This document shows positions 1 to 11,228 of a DNA stretch of 64,000 bases, one piece after another (within the stretch, counting starts at the first letter, position 1; each line of letters starts with the position of its first letter). The position numbers and the translations under genes are program-made. Where the stretch lies: assembly GCA_963576735.1 (NCBI GenBank), contig OY755183.1, positions 9,443,213 to 9,507,212 of the forward strand, read 5' to 3'. The DNA is from Bedellia somnulentella. Taxonomy: Eukaryota > Arthropoda > Insecta > Lepidoptera > Bedelliidae. The notes under the pieces are model-generated. The model saw only the letters and a program-made list of their open reading frames with translations, was not told the DNA's origin and ran no database searches.

Positions 1-284
1 ATAAATCAATAGCATTCACGGGGAATCAGGGCTTTTGTTCTTTAAACAGTGATACTTCAATTTAAATTCACACTATTGCAAAAAGAAAATATTATTTTAA
101 CAAATAAATAAAATTTTCCATGCACTAACTAGTGCACCAGTTTAGAAATTATTCACACACCTACTTAATCTAAGAGTTATAATAGCAATAAAGGCTACAG
201 TTTTAAAAGGCCTTGGACAACCATCTTCAGTGACTTCTAGATGCCGAAAGTGGAAAGTTTTTGTTTCGTCTAAATTCTGGTGAG

Positions 285-505
285 TATACATATACTCACG
301 GCTATAAATCCCTAGGATGGGTAGCCAGATCTAAGGAATTAGAAATTCCTCAGCCACTTTAGTGAGGAAAAGATAGTAAAATGGGGGAGGAACCGCATTG
401 CACAAAAATCTATTAAAAAGCCCAAAAACTCTTAGTTGCCTCTTACGTACACCTACGGGAAGAAACGGTAAGGTAGTGCTATTCTAAGCCGATACTACAC
501 AGCTG
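285..505 (-). repeat. Family A SINE-like repeat, diverged
   Basis: The minus-strand copy starts at the AGCTGTGTAGTATCGGCTTA-like end (near 505) and ends at the GTGAGTATATG-like end (near 285). The hairpin arms TAGCC and GGCTA survive. No clear target-site duplication was found. Confidence 0.8.
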
Positions 506-692
506 AAAACAAGATAAAATTAAAAATGGTGGTGGCATTTTGGAAATCACTTTCAAAAACTATCACTTAAAAAGTGCTACAGTTGTTAGTTGCCACTTTC
601 AAACTCTATAGAAAAAAAATGGAATTTAAACAAATCCAAGCCAACTCTAAAGGTTTATTACTTTTATAAAATATGAGTTTTTGGAAAAATAA

Positions 693-831
693 TCTATACT
701 TATAATAAATCTGTAGAGAGGTCAATTCTGTACATGAAATATATTTTCAAAATAACTATCAGGTGGTGATTAGGGATCGATACTGATGCCAAAAATGCAA
801 TCAGTAAAATTTTTGTCTGTCTGTCTGTCTC

Positions 832-881
<50 letters not shown>

Positions 882-1692
882 GGTTTGTATGTTCCTTATG
901 GAAACAAAAACTACTCGACGGATTTTAACGAAACTTGGTACAATTATTCTTCATACTCCTGCGCAGGTTTTTGTATACTTTCCAGCAGAGAAGTAAAGGG
1001 GAATTTTGGGAAATTTGGGGAAAACGGCAGAAGTTACTCCATTTTTTAAGCTTTCGTCGCGTGTGCAGCCTTAATGGTTAAACTTACATAGAAATCATGT
1101 GTGGCGGAAATATTCTTCATAAAATTATCTAAAAAAAAATCCTCAACAGTATATGTCTATCTTTTATGGTTGACTCACAATAACACGTGTAATTCCTGAT
1201 AGCTTAGCAGTTCGGAACATCCTAATTATATTTATTTACTCTTACGTTTGTAAACCTCTTACTCATCCCTAATTTAAAAAAGGTTACATTATTACCTATT
1301 CAATAAAAAAAGAATCATAGAAATCGGTAGACAAATACCAAAATTATACATAATATAAGCCATCGCGCCCGTGATCGAAACCAAATCTTTACTAATTTAC
1401 ATATAACATACTAGATGGCGCCAGTAGTTGCATCCTTCATAACGTATTGACTATTTTTTAGATACTTCATGGCGTTTTATTCCAAAATTTGCTATTAAAC
1501 GGAAATACTGAACCGTTCATTAAAGCGCATTCAAAATCACCAAACTACACTGTTAACAACGGGAGTGCTATGAATTTAATAAATTGAAAACATTACGCTG
1601 AATTTCACAATGCTTGAGCAGTGACTGAAGAAAGAAACCTCAGATATTTAAAAAAACAACGCTACCCGTGCGAAGCTGGGACGATCCACTAG
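693..1692 (+). mobile_element. Non-autonomous Helitron, 1000 bp
   Basis: The element begins with TC at 693 and ends with CTAG at 1689-1692. It is flanked by A (692) and T (1693), the A^T insertion expected for Helitrons. Just inside the 3' end is a small hairpin, CCCGTGCGAAGCTGGG. The 5' part holds a (TCTG)n microsatellite at about 817-881, followed by an 'actactcgacggattttaac'-type stretch seen in lepidopteran Helitrons. No Rep/helicase coding sequence is present, so it would depend on an autonomous partner. The short ORF across the microsatellite is not considered real. Confidence 0.82.
814..881 (+). repeat. (TCTG)n microsatellite
   Basis: About 16 tandem TCTG/GTCT units with one TCTC interruption, inside the 5' part of the Helitron at 693-1692. 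Confidence 0.95.
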
Positions 1693-2010
1693 TATAACAA
1701 TAAATTTGTGTGATCCACGGTGTAATGTTATATCAAATACGTGACTAGAAATATTCATACTTTTAATCAGGGCACTTTGTTATCTTTCTTTTCGCATTGT
1801 CATAAGGCTCTATTTTGCCTGCATGATACCTTTTTATAGCTCCCACATGGTTGGGATTAAAATTTAAGCACTCAAAAGTATTACTTATCTTCTGTTTTAA
1901 AATAAAGCATCTTAATTTTAGGGTCCCACAGTTAAAATGGAAGTCTAATAGAGTAAACACATTTAAAATAATTATACATAATAATGGAACATATTTATTA
2001 TATATATAAT

Positions 2011-2105
2011 GTGAGGGAAGAAAGAGAGATTTGTGAGGAGCCAGATCTTACAAACTGGCAATCGATAGTCTCTGCTATCCTAATGGGAGCAATGGGCAAG
2101 TATAA
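2011..2105 (+). pseudogene. Family B LINE 3'-end remnant
   Basis: Diverged copy of the LINE C-terminal/3' end. It retains the equivalent of 'cgatagtctctgc' and 'cctaatgggagcaatggg', then a weak GTATAAGTGA tail. The reading frame is broken. Confidence 0.65.
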
Positions 2106-2590
2106 GTGAATAATGTATATTGGTGAGACCCTACAAGAGATAGTAAATGTATTTTTTACGCGGTTAAATATGTAGTGTGAACATATCGCTTGAAATTTGT
2201 TTCATTACCGTTATTATACGAGTAATTAACACCATGTTGGATTCACTTTACTCAACGATAAATTTATTTTTACACTAGCTAGCTTTTTGACGTAACAATT
2301 TAGTGTCCTCTTTGTGAACCTTTGTGGCATCACTGCAAGGATCGATGATGTCCCATAAATCTCAATTACAGCTTTTCAGCGCTTACTGGTAAAAGTGCGG
2401 GAACGAAAATGTAACAGAGGATAAGCTGGCGTACTCAATTTGACAAAGCTGTGTTTTCTATACACTGGAAATCACCCGCAAGCTGACCAAAAAACTCGCT
2501 GTCCGTTTTATACAGATTTTTGTATGGAATATAAATTCTTTACTTATTTCACATTTCAATGTAAAATTTACAAACACTACGTTTTTAAGT

Positions 2591-2850
2591 TGCTGTGTAG
2601 TGTCGGCTTAGAATAGCACTGCCCCATTTCTTCCGGTGGGTGTACTTAAGAGGCGACTAACGGTATTGGGGCTTTTAAGGGATTTTTGGGCGATGCGGTT
2701 GGAGACCCATCACCAACAACCTTTACTTTTACCATCTTTTCCCCACTCACATTTCCAAAAGTGGCTGAGGAATTTCTAATTCCTTAGCTCTGGCTACCCC
2801 TTCTAGGGATTTACAGCCGTGAGTATATGTATGTATGTATGTCTTATAAT
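2591..2850 (+). repeat. Family A SINE-like repeat, near full length
   Basis: A well-preserved copy running from GCTGTGTAGTGTCGGCTTAG to the 3' hairpin (GGCT 2792-2795 pairing AGCC 2815-2818, with CCCC/GGG inside). A GTGAGTATATG plus (TATG)n tail follows. It contains no ORF of note and no tRNA-like head. Confidence 0.9.
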
Positions 2851-2907
2851 ATGTATTTATTCCATACCACATAAGTGGGTCCCTGTTATGTGCGGTGTGG
2901 GTGGGCT

Positions 2908-2963
2908 GAGATTAACTACTACTACCGTTAAACATATATTTAACGGTAGTCAGGGTTAATCTC
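2908..2963. repeat. 56 bp imperfect palindrome
   Basis: The inner arms ACTACCGTTAAA (2921-2932) and TTTAACGGTAGT (2939-2950) are perfect around a CATATA loop. The outer arms are GAGATTAAC (2908-2916) and GTTAATCTC (2955-2963). It could be a small fold-back element or part of a TE 3' end; the family was not recognised. Confidence 0.7.
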
Positions 2964-4819
2964 TGCCAACCAGCACCATAAATTGTGGTAGACATTGACC
3001 CCATTATAAGGTATGGAGACATTATTTGGTATATGCGCTTAAATAAGATGGTAATAATGGCTATTGAACAGTAAGTGGTAAATATCATTCCCAACGGGCA
3101 CTAAGAATTCTACTAAACTATGCTACGGAAACTAAGAGATTGACATTATTTTACCACACCTTTTGCCTGGATAGTGTATTTTCCTAAGAGTAGGAGGCCT
3201 ATTACATAGCTTTTATTATTATGAATAGCTTTTGTAAGTAAAACTTTGTTATGTCAGGTTTATCACGTTCATACCCCTGATTGTAGTCCGTTTTGGTGAA
3301 TGAACTACACATAATATTTTATGAAAATACACGTAGATATGTCCAAGTTCAAGATATAATAAGACTCAAACCAGGCATAGAACTTATTCGGTCTTCACGG
3401 CTCAGTCAGTAGTGGATAGCACTGAGCTCCCGATGTTGCAAAAAACGTCTTTTGTTTTATTTCTCCCGACAATTTAGGAGCTGTTTTCCATCGCTTTTCT
3501 AAAAATAAATACCTTTTTTAAACGGATCGTGATAAAAAACATATTGTTCTTTGCTAAGGCTAAAAAGATTAATTTTGTTTTTGTCCGGGGATCGATTGTT
3601 TGATGTTATAAATTGATGAATTACGTGAGCCGGGTTATGTATTTGGGCGACGAAACAAACTTATTTAAGCTGGCTGTATATCAATCATTATTTTTGTCGT
3701 GACGACTTACTTTTGTCACTAATTGCATTAGTACCTACTTTTTCTTTATTTGATTATTTTCAATTCTGTGAGGAATATGTTTTGAGGGGTGGGTGTTGGC
3801 TGTAACTTCAAAATCATTTTAAACGAAAACTTAACCATTTAGGATAATACGTTAACTTCTCTGGTTAAAATAGATTATGTTCCATCTAAGACACGATGCA
3901 TAACATTGAAGGTATGCTTGCAAATATTTATAACCAATATTGATCTTAAAATAGTCTCGAAACTAAACAAGTCAAAAGCAAAATAATAATAAACAAAATA
4001 AAAATGTAAATTACTGTCTCATAATAAAGACCGAAAGCAATTTAAGAAGAGACGTATTTTGTTCCGCAATTTCGCTAAGTGATATCTGTCGACTCAACAA
4101 AATGAGTAGAATAAGGGTGACACGGTCGCAGCCATTAAAATACTTCGCCCGCTAATCTCGAGTGGGGGCGTAATACGCCTGTGTTAGCTCGTATCGGATT
4201 GAAAACAGCAAGAGTAGCAAAAATCTGGAGGCCCCACTTTATGATAGCTCAGTTTTCGTAATATGACAGATTTTTTAACAGTTTTATGAATATAATGTTT
4301 TATTGAAATGACGCCTGGCACTTTCTATTAAGCAAACATTAAGCCGTGTAAATAAGGTGGTATTTTATTGCCAAGGCTTACACGCTTAGATTAACTTATG
4401 GTTTTCGGTGTTGTGAAGATCATAAAAATGACAGACGTTTCTCAAATCATATTTCCATATTTACAGTTACTAACTTGTAAGCTATTACAGTAACTATTTA
4501 ATATTGGTTTCTCTCCCTTAACTTTGAATTAAATAAAATAGTGCAAACTATAAATAAAATATAACTCTAGATCATGATTAATAATACCAACAAAAACTTG
4601 TTTGAACAAGATACATTGACCAGTTTTTGAGATAAAGCATATTTTCAATAATATCAGTCACAGTGTTTGATACTCATACAATGACTATGATTAAAAGAGA
4701 CGTATTTTTTTGTTCTAGTAAAATTGAATTGAAATTAACGTGGATATTCATATTTGTTTCAAAATCTTAAAAATATTTACTCAATTCACTAATGATTTAA
4801 TGTGGTGCCAAAATTTTCT
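2964..4819. other. No feature recognised
   Basis: AT-rich sequence without an ORF of convincing length, tRNA-like box or terminal repeats. A slightly more GC-rich patch around 4115-4240 has no identifiable content. Confidence 0.6.
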
Positions 4820-4824
4820 TTTAT

Positions 4825-5075
4825 CTTTTTATCTTGTCCTTTATCTAGATGGGTACTTTAAATAAAATATACCTTTTAATACATGCAGTGTGTGTTAAAG
4901 GCTTTCTTCTGTGACCGTTAGAGAACAAAAATTAGTAGCTAATTACGCATTAAAACTCGTATCGTAATTATTCTGTCATCCCAATATGCATTTATCGAGT
5001 TCCAAAATTCGTGTGCCGATATCAAAGCACGGGGATTGTGAATGTTGCAAATTCTTAAATACGTATTTAGCGTTT
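4825..5075 (+). repeat. Left arm of a large inverted repeat
   Basis: This segment matches the reverse complement of 6475-6722. The best block is 4988-5049 against 6495-6556, with 2 mismatches in about 62 bases. A short peptide frame here (…ISKHGDCECC…) is shared with the other arm, but neither arm forms a credible gene. It is probably two copies, in opposite orientation, of an unrecognised element. Confidence 0.7.
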
Positions 5076-5734
5076 TCAGATAACCAAATCCTTACATTCT
5101 TTTGGCACTCAAAGGGGCAAAAGTCTTGTAACAAAAGAAGTTTACCAAGCGCTTTCCTGCTGAGAGTTAAGAAAACTGACGATAAACGTTAGTTACACAT
5201 CCGGGATAGCAGTAATTGTATCTGTCCAGGTATCCCAGAATACCGTCTTTACCAATGGAGTTCACTTTAAACAGGATTGGAGCTTTTGTTATTTAGCGGA
5301 CAATACCCGGCGTGCGACTCTTACACGAATGGGCTACACTATAAGTATACCTACGATATAGACATGGAATATTGTACGTGTTTCGAGCTGTGTGCTTGGT
5401 CCCTGATAACAATGTGAAAGGTTACTGGTATGTTGAATACAAACCGTTGTAAACGTAACAAAAAGGTTTGATTGTGTGTGAATATAGCTTAATACTATCT
5501 GTATACGTAGTAAAATAGTATCTTGTCATATAAGATTATTTATAGAAGATCCCAATAATTCATCTGTGGTTGGTTCAAGGTACGATCCCAAAGTCACATA
5601 GACATTAGTCTGAGCTAGCAATCTACCTTACCACTCACTACACGACAACAACCATAAAAAAATTACAAATATATACAATTACGTGTTTGTAACTAAACCC
5701 TTCCGGATTTTTATGAAATTCATTCGCCAACCGT

Positions 5735-5955
5735 TATATATACTCATGACTATAAATCCAAAAAGGGGGAGCTGCAAACTGCAAATTTTTCAACTAATTT
5801 GAAAGTCGAGCAGGATAAGTACTGTAAAATAAAGGTTTTTGGTGTCTATCACCTTCACTACCATAATTAAAAAAAAACGAAATGCCCTACCCCGCCTCTT
5901 GCGACACTCACGAAAAGAAATGGGTTACTGCTATTCAAAGCCGACAATATACAAC
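5735..5955 (-). repeat. Family A SINE-like repeat, degraded
   Basis: Recognisable pieces are 'actcatgactataaatcc', 'gtaaaataaaggtttttggt', 'aagaaatgggtta' and 'ctattcaaagccgac', in minus-strand order with many substitutions and indels. Confidence 0.65.
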
Positions 5956-6003
5956 TTTTTATGCTAATCAAGTGAACCATATTAAGTATGAGAATAGGAT
6001 TAA

Positions 6004-6256
6004 TAAATAAATAAATTAATAAATATATATGGACATATTACACAGATCAAGTTAGCCCCAAACTAAGTAGAACTTGTATTATGGGATACTAACTCAACGA
6101 TATATTTAATATTATATAATACACATATAAATAACATCCAAGACTAAGAAACAATCATTTATGCTCATCACATAAATGTTGCTCTCAGCGGGGATCGAAC
6201 CCGCGACCACCGGACCGAGAAGCTAGTCACCTATCCACTCGGCCACGGCTGTCGTC
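6004..6256 (-). mobile_element. Family D tRNA-headed SINE
   Basis: On the minus strand the 5' end is tRNA-like: box A in GTGGCCGAGTGGATAGGTGA and box B in GGGTTCGATCCCC. A body follows, then an ATTT-rich tail at 6004-6030. It is flanked by AGGATTAA at 5996-6003 and 6257-6264, an 8 bp target-site duplication. The tail ('gtgtaatatgtcc' then ATTT units) resembles CR1-like LINE ends rather than the hairpin end of families A, B, C and F. It is a SINE rather than a tRNA gene because of the body, tail and duplication. Confidence 0.85.
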
Positions 6257-6474
6257 AGGATTAAAACAAATCCCTGTAAATAACGAAGGTATTCCACACC
6301 ATACAAAAAAAACTTTATTTATTTTGAACTACTAAATAAATATAAAAAACCACCACAACCTTTCGTATCAATTACAATGATAACTAGGTTACGCGGTGTC
6401 ACAGACAATATCGAATAGCCTGATATCCGATACGCGTATATGCAACCACTCCGTTTTCCGACCACATTCGTGTT

Positions 6475-6722
6475 AATACATTTATTTATGAATGTGCAAC
6501 ATTCATAGTCCCCGTGCTTTGATATCGGCACACGAATTTTGGAACTCGATAAATGCTAATACTGGGTTGACAGAATTACGATAAGAGTTTATATGTGTAA
6601 TCAGCTACTAATTTTTGTTTTATAAGGGTAAGAGAAGAAACTTTCTTAACTCTCATTTCATGTATTAAAAGGGTCCAATTTTTTTTTTAAACTTCCCGTC
6701 TAGATAAAAGACAAGCCACACA
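6475..6722 (-). repeat. Right arm of a large inverted repeat
   Basis: Minus-strand counterpart of 4825-5075, with roughly 1.4 kb between the arms. Homology runs from 'ttatctagacggg' to about 'aaatgtattaac' on the minus strand. A stop codon interrupts the reading frame that looks most protein-like on the plus strand. Confidence 0.7.
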
Positions 6723-6725
6723 TAA

Positions 6726-7677
6726 CGGAAGTAATTTTATTACAAGTTTTTCCTGAGCAATTAAGTGTTTTACTTAGTGCTTACTTTTTATACCATATTA
6801 AATTAAATAAAAAATCTTTGAGAGCAGATTTCATGGAAGTTATTTAAGTAGTTGTAATTATGTTGGTAACATGTTATTTAATTTTGGTGGATGCAATGAT
6901 ATTTTAGGTACTACAGTTTACTGACCCTTTTTATGTATTTTATCTATCGTAATTAAAGTATTCAATTTAATTAAAATTTATGAATTTTAAACTGAAGTGT
7001 GAAACTAATGATAATATTTACTTTGAAAGAATTCGTGTTTCATTTTCAACCAGTAACTCTGATTGAAAATCTGTGTTATGAGTGAAATTAACATCACAGC
7101 GCTATACGCTGAATCAGAACATTTTTAAATGGAGAGTAATTGAAATAAAATAACGGGTAAATCCTACGTGTCAATGTTTTTCATTACTTTATTTATGTTT
7201 TAAGCATTTTTTTAAATTTTGTTTTTTGCTTACCTTCTTAAACCCGAAATAACAAAAAATTAATTTAAAAATTCTGTATTTTTGCTTGGACAGAGTATAT
7301 AATAGGGAAAGCCTAACCCAAATGCTTACGATTACAATATCATAACCTGATTTAATTACTTTAGAAAATTACTAATTTAATTCGAAGAAATTAAATAAGA
7401 CACTATAATACTAAATTTTACAATACATTAAATGGAATCCCCGGGCTACTGTAAGCGCAATACTAAATGTTTTAACATTTAATTTCATAACACGATTTTC
7501 ATTTTCATGAGCTAACACAGCCAACTTGTGTTGAAATTGCAACTAATTCAATTGAATAGTGTGCGGAATTTAGAGTTCCACTTGCTTTAGAAAATAACAG
7601 ATATTAACTTTCAGAACGTTTCCTTTCTAGTTCATATTAAAAGGCAATAATACTGAGTCATTTAGTGTTATAAAAGT
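6726..7677. other. No feature recognised
   Basis: AT-rich sequence. No ORF, inverted repeat or tRNA-like box stood out. Confidence 0.55.
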
Positions 7678-7881
7678 TCAGGAGGCATTATTGTTTTTAT
7701 AAATATGAAAATAAGATCGTGATTTTTCGATGTAATAAACTATGAGCGAGATACAATATAGGTCACCCTTATATCTCTCAGGAACAGATCTAGCGCAGAC
7801 TTCACAGATTGACTTCTGGTACCCTTCACCAGGCGCAGTTTTACCCGGTACGTTGCTGCCACCCAATAACCTAATAACCAC
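7678..7881 (-). CDS. Unrecognised 67-codon ORF, doubtful
   Basis: The deduced peptide starts MVIRLLGGSNVPGKTAPGEG and has two cysteines (…CEVC…) before a hydrophobic, Tyr-rich end. The first 45 codons are less AT-rich than the surroundings, so it might be an exon fragment or part of an unrecognised repeat. There is no family match by eye, no clear promoter, and no splice signals I would defend. Confidence 0.12.
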   Translation of the reverse strand: MVIRLLGGSNVPGKTAPGEGYQKSICEVCARSVPERYKGDLYCISLIVYYIEKSRSYFHIYKNNNAS

Positions 7882-7983
7882 TAACGGCCCTCGGTTCTGA
7901 ATTCAATGTGTAGAGACCGATGCCTCAAATTGTATTTCTGTAGTGTTTTTTTTAACTTATTAAATTATTTCATACATTAAAAA

Positions 7984-8165
7984 GTGATATCGGCCTAGAA
8001 TAGCTCCTCTAACCCATTTCTTCTTGCGGTTGTTAAGTGACTGTTAGGATGTGGCTGCCCATCAACAATCACCCTTTAAAACCCCTATCGCATGAAACTT
8101 CCTAAAGTTGCTGGGGAAATCTCAACTCCTAAGCTCTGGCTATCGGTTTTTGGGATTTATAACCT
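7984..8165 (+). repeat. Family A SINE-like repeat, degraded
   Basis: 'tatcggcctagaatagc', 'acccatttcttc', 'aagctctggctatc' and 'gggatttataacc' appear in family order; the middle is deleted. Confidence 0.7.
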
Positions 8166-8454
8166 TAAGAAAAACTATTTCCGTTCTTTTTTCCATATCA
8201 AATTTTGAAACACCGTATTTATAAACTTTATTAATATTCTCGCGACTCACCAATACTCAAGATTGTAAAACACTGTAATACATACCTGAAACAAAAAAAA
8301 ACGACTTATTAGAAATAGAGAAATAGCTCAATAATTATGTTTTTATAATACTTTCATTCAGGATTGCACATTTTTATAGATAGTAAATTATTATAACGCT
8401 ATTTGACAAAACCGTATCTCTCAAAAGCATATGAACAATGATTTAATTTAATGA

Positions 8455-8628
8455 GATAATGGGTGGATGAAAGAAAAGTGGCGAAAGGGATATAGAGCCT
8501 AGTGTGGAAAGTAAATGTATGAAAAGAATGATGAATATTAAAGAAAAGAAAAGAGGTGGTTCAAGATTTTATAAAGTGGCGATTAATATCCCCTGCCTAT
8601 TTCAGTCGCAATCAACGGCGTGAGTTAC
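8455..8628 (+). pseudogene. Family B LINE 3'-end remnant
   Basis: Diverged and frame-broken. It keeps 'gatgaaagaaaagtggcgaaag', a GAATGAT…AAAGAAA stretch, 'aaagtggcgattaatat' and 'aacggcgtgagtta' at the 3' end. Confidence 0.6.
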
Positions 8629-8984
8629 TGAGATAAATACCTGGATACATAAACCAGCCACTCCACAATGTGTAATTATGAAAAAAACCAATGTATAATA
8701 AAACACGCCTCGAAATTAAAGAACCACCCTTAAACTAAATGAATTAAGAGCATACAAATATAAAAGTAATAAAATTTCCATAAATTATACAAATACAGAC
8801 TAAACTCTAAGCTGGTGAAATGAGAGCAGTGAAATTTTTATTTCCTTTATTTGCTTTTACACTCGCGTTAATACAACGAGTATTTTTCAAGATTTGATTT
8901 AAAAAAATTCAAACGGGTTTGTGAATCAATAAAAACATTGAAAAAAAAAACGAATTGATTCAAATTTCCATAAATAATACCAAA

Positions 8985-9400
8985 GAACAAAAGTTTTGTT
9001 TCTTTATTTAATTATTAAATAATACTTTAATTCTTAAATCAAAACTGTAACCATATCAAGATAATGTTAATTTTCAATACCACATAACCCGATTAAAACA
9101 ACTTCCCAATCAAATATTCATCCTCTGGCTAACAAAACACCGTCTCGAAATTGCAAAAAGTGAACCTAATAAATGCAATTGCAATTTTCCGATCGTCAAA
9201 GCCAACCCTCATTCTGCAGCGCCATCACGACTTGTTCTCCTGATTTGATCCTGCACGTGACGAACGCTCGCAAATAAATCCACTTTCATAAAACTTTCAG
9301 ATTTCGATTAGGGCACTAGCTAACCCGTGACGGATACGTTTCAGATATTTCTTTAAGACTCCAAATCTAATCATCAAATATCGATGAATCTTTTAAACAA
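8985..9400. repeat. Direct duplication, copy 1
   Basis: Together with 9738-10185 this forms a direct duplication. The core 9121-9296 matches 9901-10076 at a constant 780-base offset with a single mismatch (the T/C in ATTTTCC/ATTTCCC). The flanks on both sides are alignable but clearly diverged with indels. The core includes a CACGTG E-box and two adjacent GCAATT motifs. No ORF explains the conservation. Confidence 0.9.
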
Positions 9401-9449
9401 TCGGAATCTGTGAATCAATGAAATCAGTGAAAAAAGGAACTAAATCATA

Positions 9450-9694
9450 AATACAAACATATACTCACAGCCATAAATACCTAGAAGGGGTAGCCAGAGC
9501 TAAGGAATTTGAAATTCCTCAGCCACTTTTCGAAGGTTGAATGGGGAAAGGATGGTAAAATAAAGGTTGTTGGTGATGGGACTCCAACCGCATCGCCCAA
9601 AAATCCCTTAAAAGCCCCAATACCGTTAGTCGCCTCTTACGTACACCTACCGGAAGAAATGGGGTAGTGCTATTCTAAGCCGACACTACACAGC
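9450..9694 (-). repeat. Family A SINE-like repeat with target-site duplication
   Basis: Full-length minus-strand copy. It is flanked by AACTAAATCATA (9438-9449) and AACTTAATCATA (9695-9706), 11 of 12 identical. It lies between the two copies of the direct duplication. Confidence 0.9.
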
Positions 9695-9737
9695 AACTTA
9701 ATCATATTGCATTAATTATACACATAAAGTCTTTTTT

Positions 9738-10185
9738 CGTTTCTTTATTTGGTTGCCGAGTTTTCAAACGTAATATAAAACATTTTGAGAAAACCTTTAT
9801 CTTTCATTTAATATCCCCGGAAATTATAACTATATCAAAATCATATTAAACTTCAATACCGCATAACCCGACTAACATAACTTCTAATTTAAATATTCTA
9901 TCCTCTGGCTAACAAAACACCGTCTCGAAATTGCAAAAAGTGAACCTAATAAATGCAATTGCAATTTCCCGATCGTCAAAGCCAACCCTCATTCTGCAGC
10001 GCCATCACGACTTGTTCTCCTGATTTGATCCTGCACGTGACGAACGCTCGCAAATAAATCCACTTTCATAAAACTTTTCAGATTTCGATCAAGGCATTAG
10101 CTAGCCCGTGACGGATACCTACGTTTCAAATGTTTCTTTAAGATTTCAAATCTAATCATGAAATTACGATAAATCTTTTAAACAC
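9738..10185. repeat. Direct duplication, copy 2
   Basis: Second copy of the 8985-9400 unit. The nearly identical 176-base block is 9901-10076. Outside it, the alignment to copy 1 falls to roughly three matches in four by eye. Confidence 0.9.
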
Positions 10186-10199
10186 TTTATTGTATTAGA

Positions 10200-10518
10200 C
10201 TGCTCCGTGGTCTCGCGGTTAAGCGCTTGATTTCAAGTACGGAGGTCTCTGGTTCGATCACCGGGGGTAGTAACCTTACAAATTTAATTTGTAAGATTTA
10301 ATCCACTTTGGAAGGATATTGCAGGCTTGAATCACCTAATTATCTGAAAATTAAGATGAGTCCGTGCTTCGGAGGGCACGTTAAGCCGTCGGTCCCGGCC
10401 ACTATTACGGTAGTAATCATTGCCAACCTGCAATTGGCCAGCGTGGTGGCATATGACCAAATCGCCCTATATAGGGTAGGCTCGAGCCCCTCAGTGGGGA
10501 CATATATGGGGTGTGAGA
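10200..10518 (+). mobile_element. Family F tRNA-headed SINE, full length
   Basis: The head carries tRNA-like boxes (GTGGTCTCGCGGTTAAGCG and GGTTCGATCACC). The body contains GCTTCGGAGGGCACGTTAAG, then the 3' hairpin at 10480-10511 (CCCC TCAGT GGGG) followed by GTGTGAG. The copy is flanked by a perfect 11 bp duplication ATTGTATTAGA at 10189-10199 and 10519-10529. The short ORFs across it are incidental. It is immediately followed by a family A copy. Confidence 0.9.
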
Positions 10519-10535
10519 ATTGTATTAGAACTTGT

Positions 10536-10763
10536 GAATGTCGTTGTACCGGCTTAGAACGTCACAAGCCCTTATACCCACAGTTATTGTAAAAGGCGGC
10601 TTAAGGTATTGGTGCTTCTTAAGTGAGTTTTGGGGGATGCGGTTGGAGAACCATCATCAAAACCTTTGTTTTAGAATCTTTTCCCCACTCAACTTCCAAA
10701 AGCGGCCGAGGAATTTATTATTCTGAAGCTCTGGCTACCCCTTCCAGGAATTTATAACCGTGA
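10536..10763 (+). repeat. Family A SINE-like repeat, diverged
   Basis: 'taccggcttagaacg', 'gatgcggttggagaaccatc', 'ccactcaacttccaaaag' and 'ctggctaccccttccagg' are in order, ending in CCGTGAGTA. Confidence 0.82.
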
Positions 10764-11228
10764 GTAGTTTTTTTTTACAAACGACACCTTTTTTTATTCC
10801 AGTTACTTTTATAATTTAATAAAAACTAAAAACCTAGTTAAGACAAAATACTTTTCCATATTTTGATATATTGGTGGGTTTTGTTTTAATATAAACAGGT
10901 TTCTAAGAAATTATGGTTTTCCAATTCATCTTATGAAGTAAATATGTTTTTAATGTGACCTAAAACGACGTACTTTGGCAATATTTTACGAGTGCAATAG
11001 TAATTTGAAAGCTCAGTAATAGCTAGTATTACGGAGTTTAGTTTTATGAGCATTTGTTTAATAGTCCTGACGCAAAACTATTATTTTGAGGAAAACGGCA
11101 ACTCATATTTATTGATAAAATAATTCCTTCGTATTTCTTTTCATACAATTGTTATGTGGAACTTATATTTAAAATGGAAGTTTGACTCAATAGGATTTAA
11201 AGTCCTATTTTAAAAAACCCTATTGATT

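Noticed and set aside
786..1049. 87-codon ORF starting MPKMQSVKF
   Set aside because: It is the translation of the (TCTG)n microsatellite (repeated CLSV) inside a Helitron.
4986..5192. 68-codon ORF with a CECC motif as a small cysteine-rich peptide
   Set aside because: The frame is shared only with an inverted repeat arm, has no signal peptide, and the opposite arm loses most of it; a repeat is simpler.
6180..6256. tRNA gene on the minus strand
   Set aside because: Box A and B are good, but the sequence continues into a SINE body and ATTT tail with a target-site duplication; a second copy at 17222-17404 has the same body.
10308..10592. 94-codon plus ORF
   Set aside because: It is the body of the family F SINE running into a family A copy; both are non-coding.
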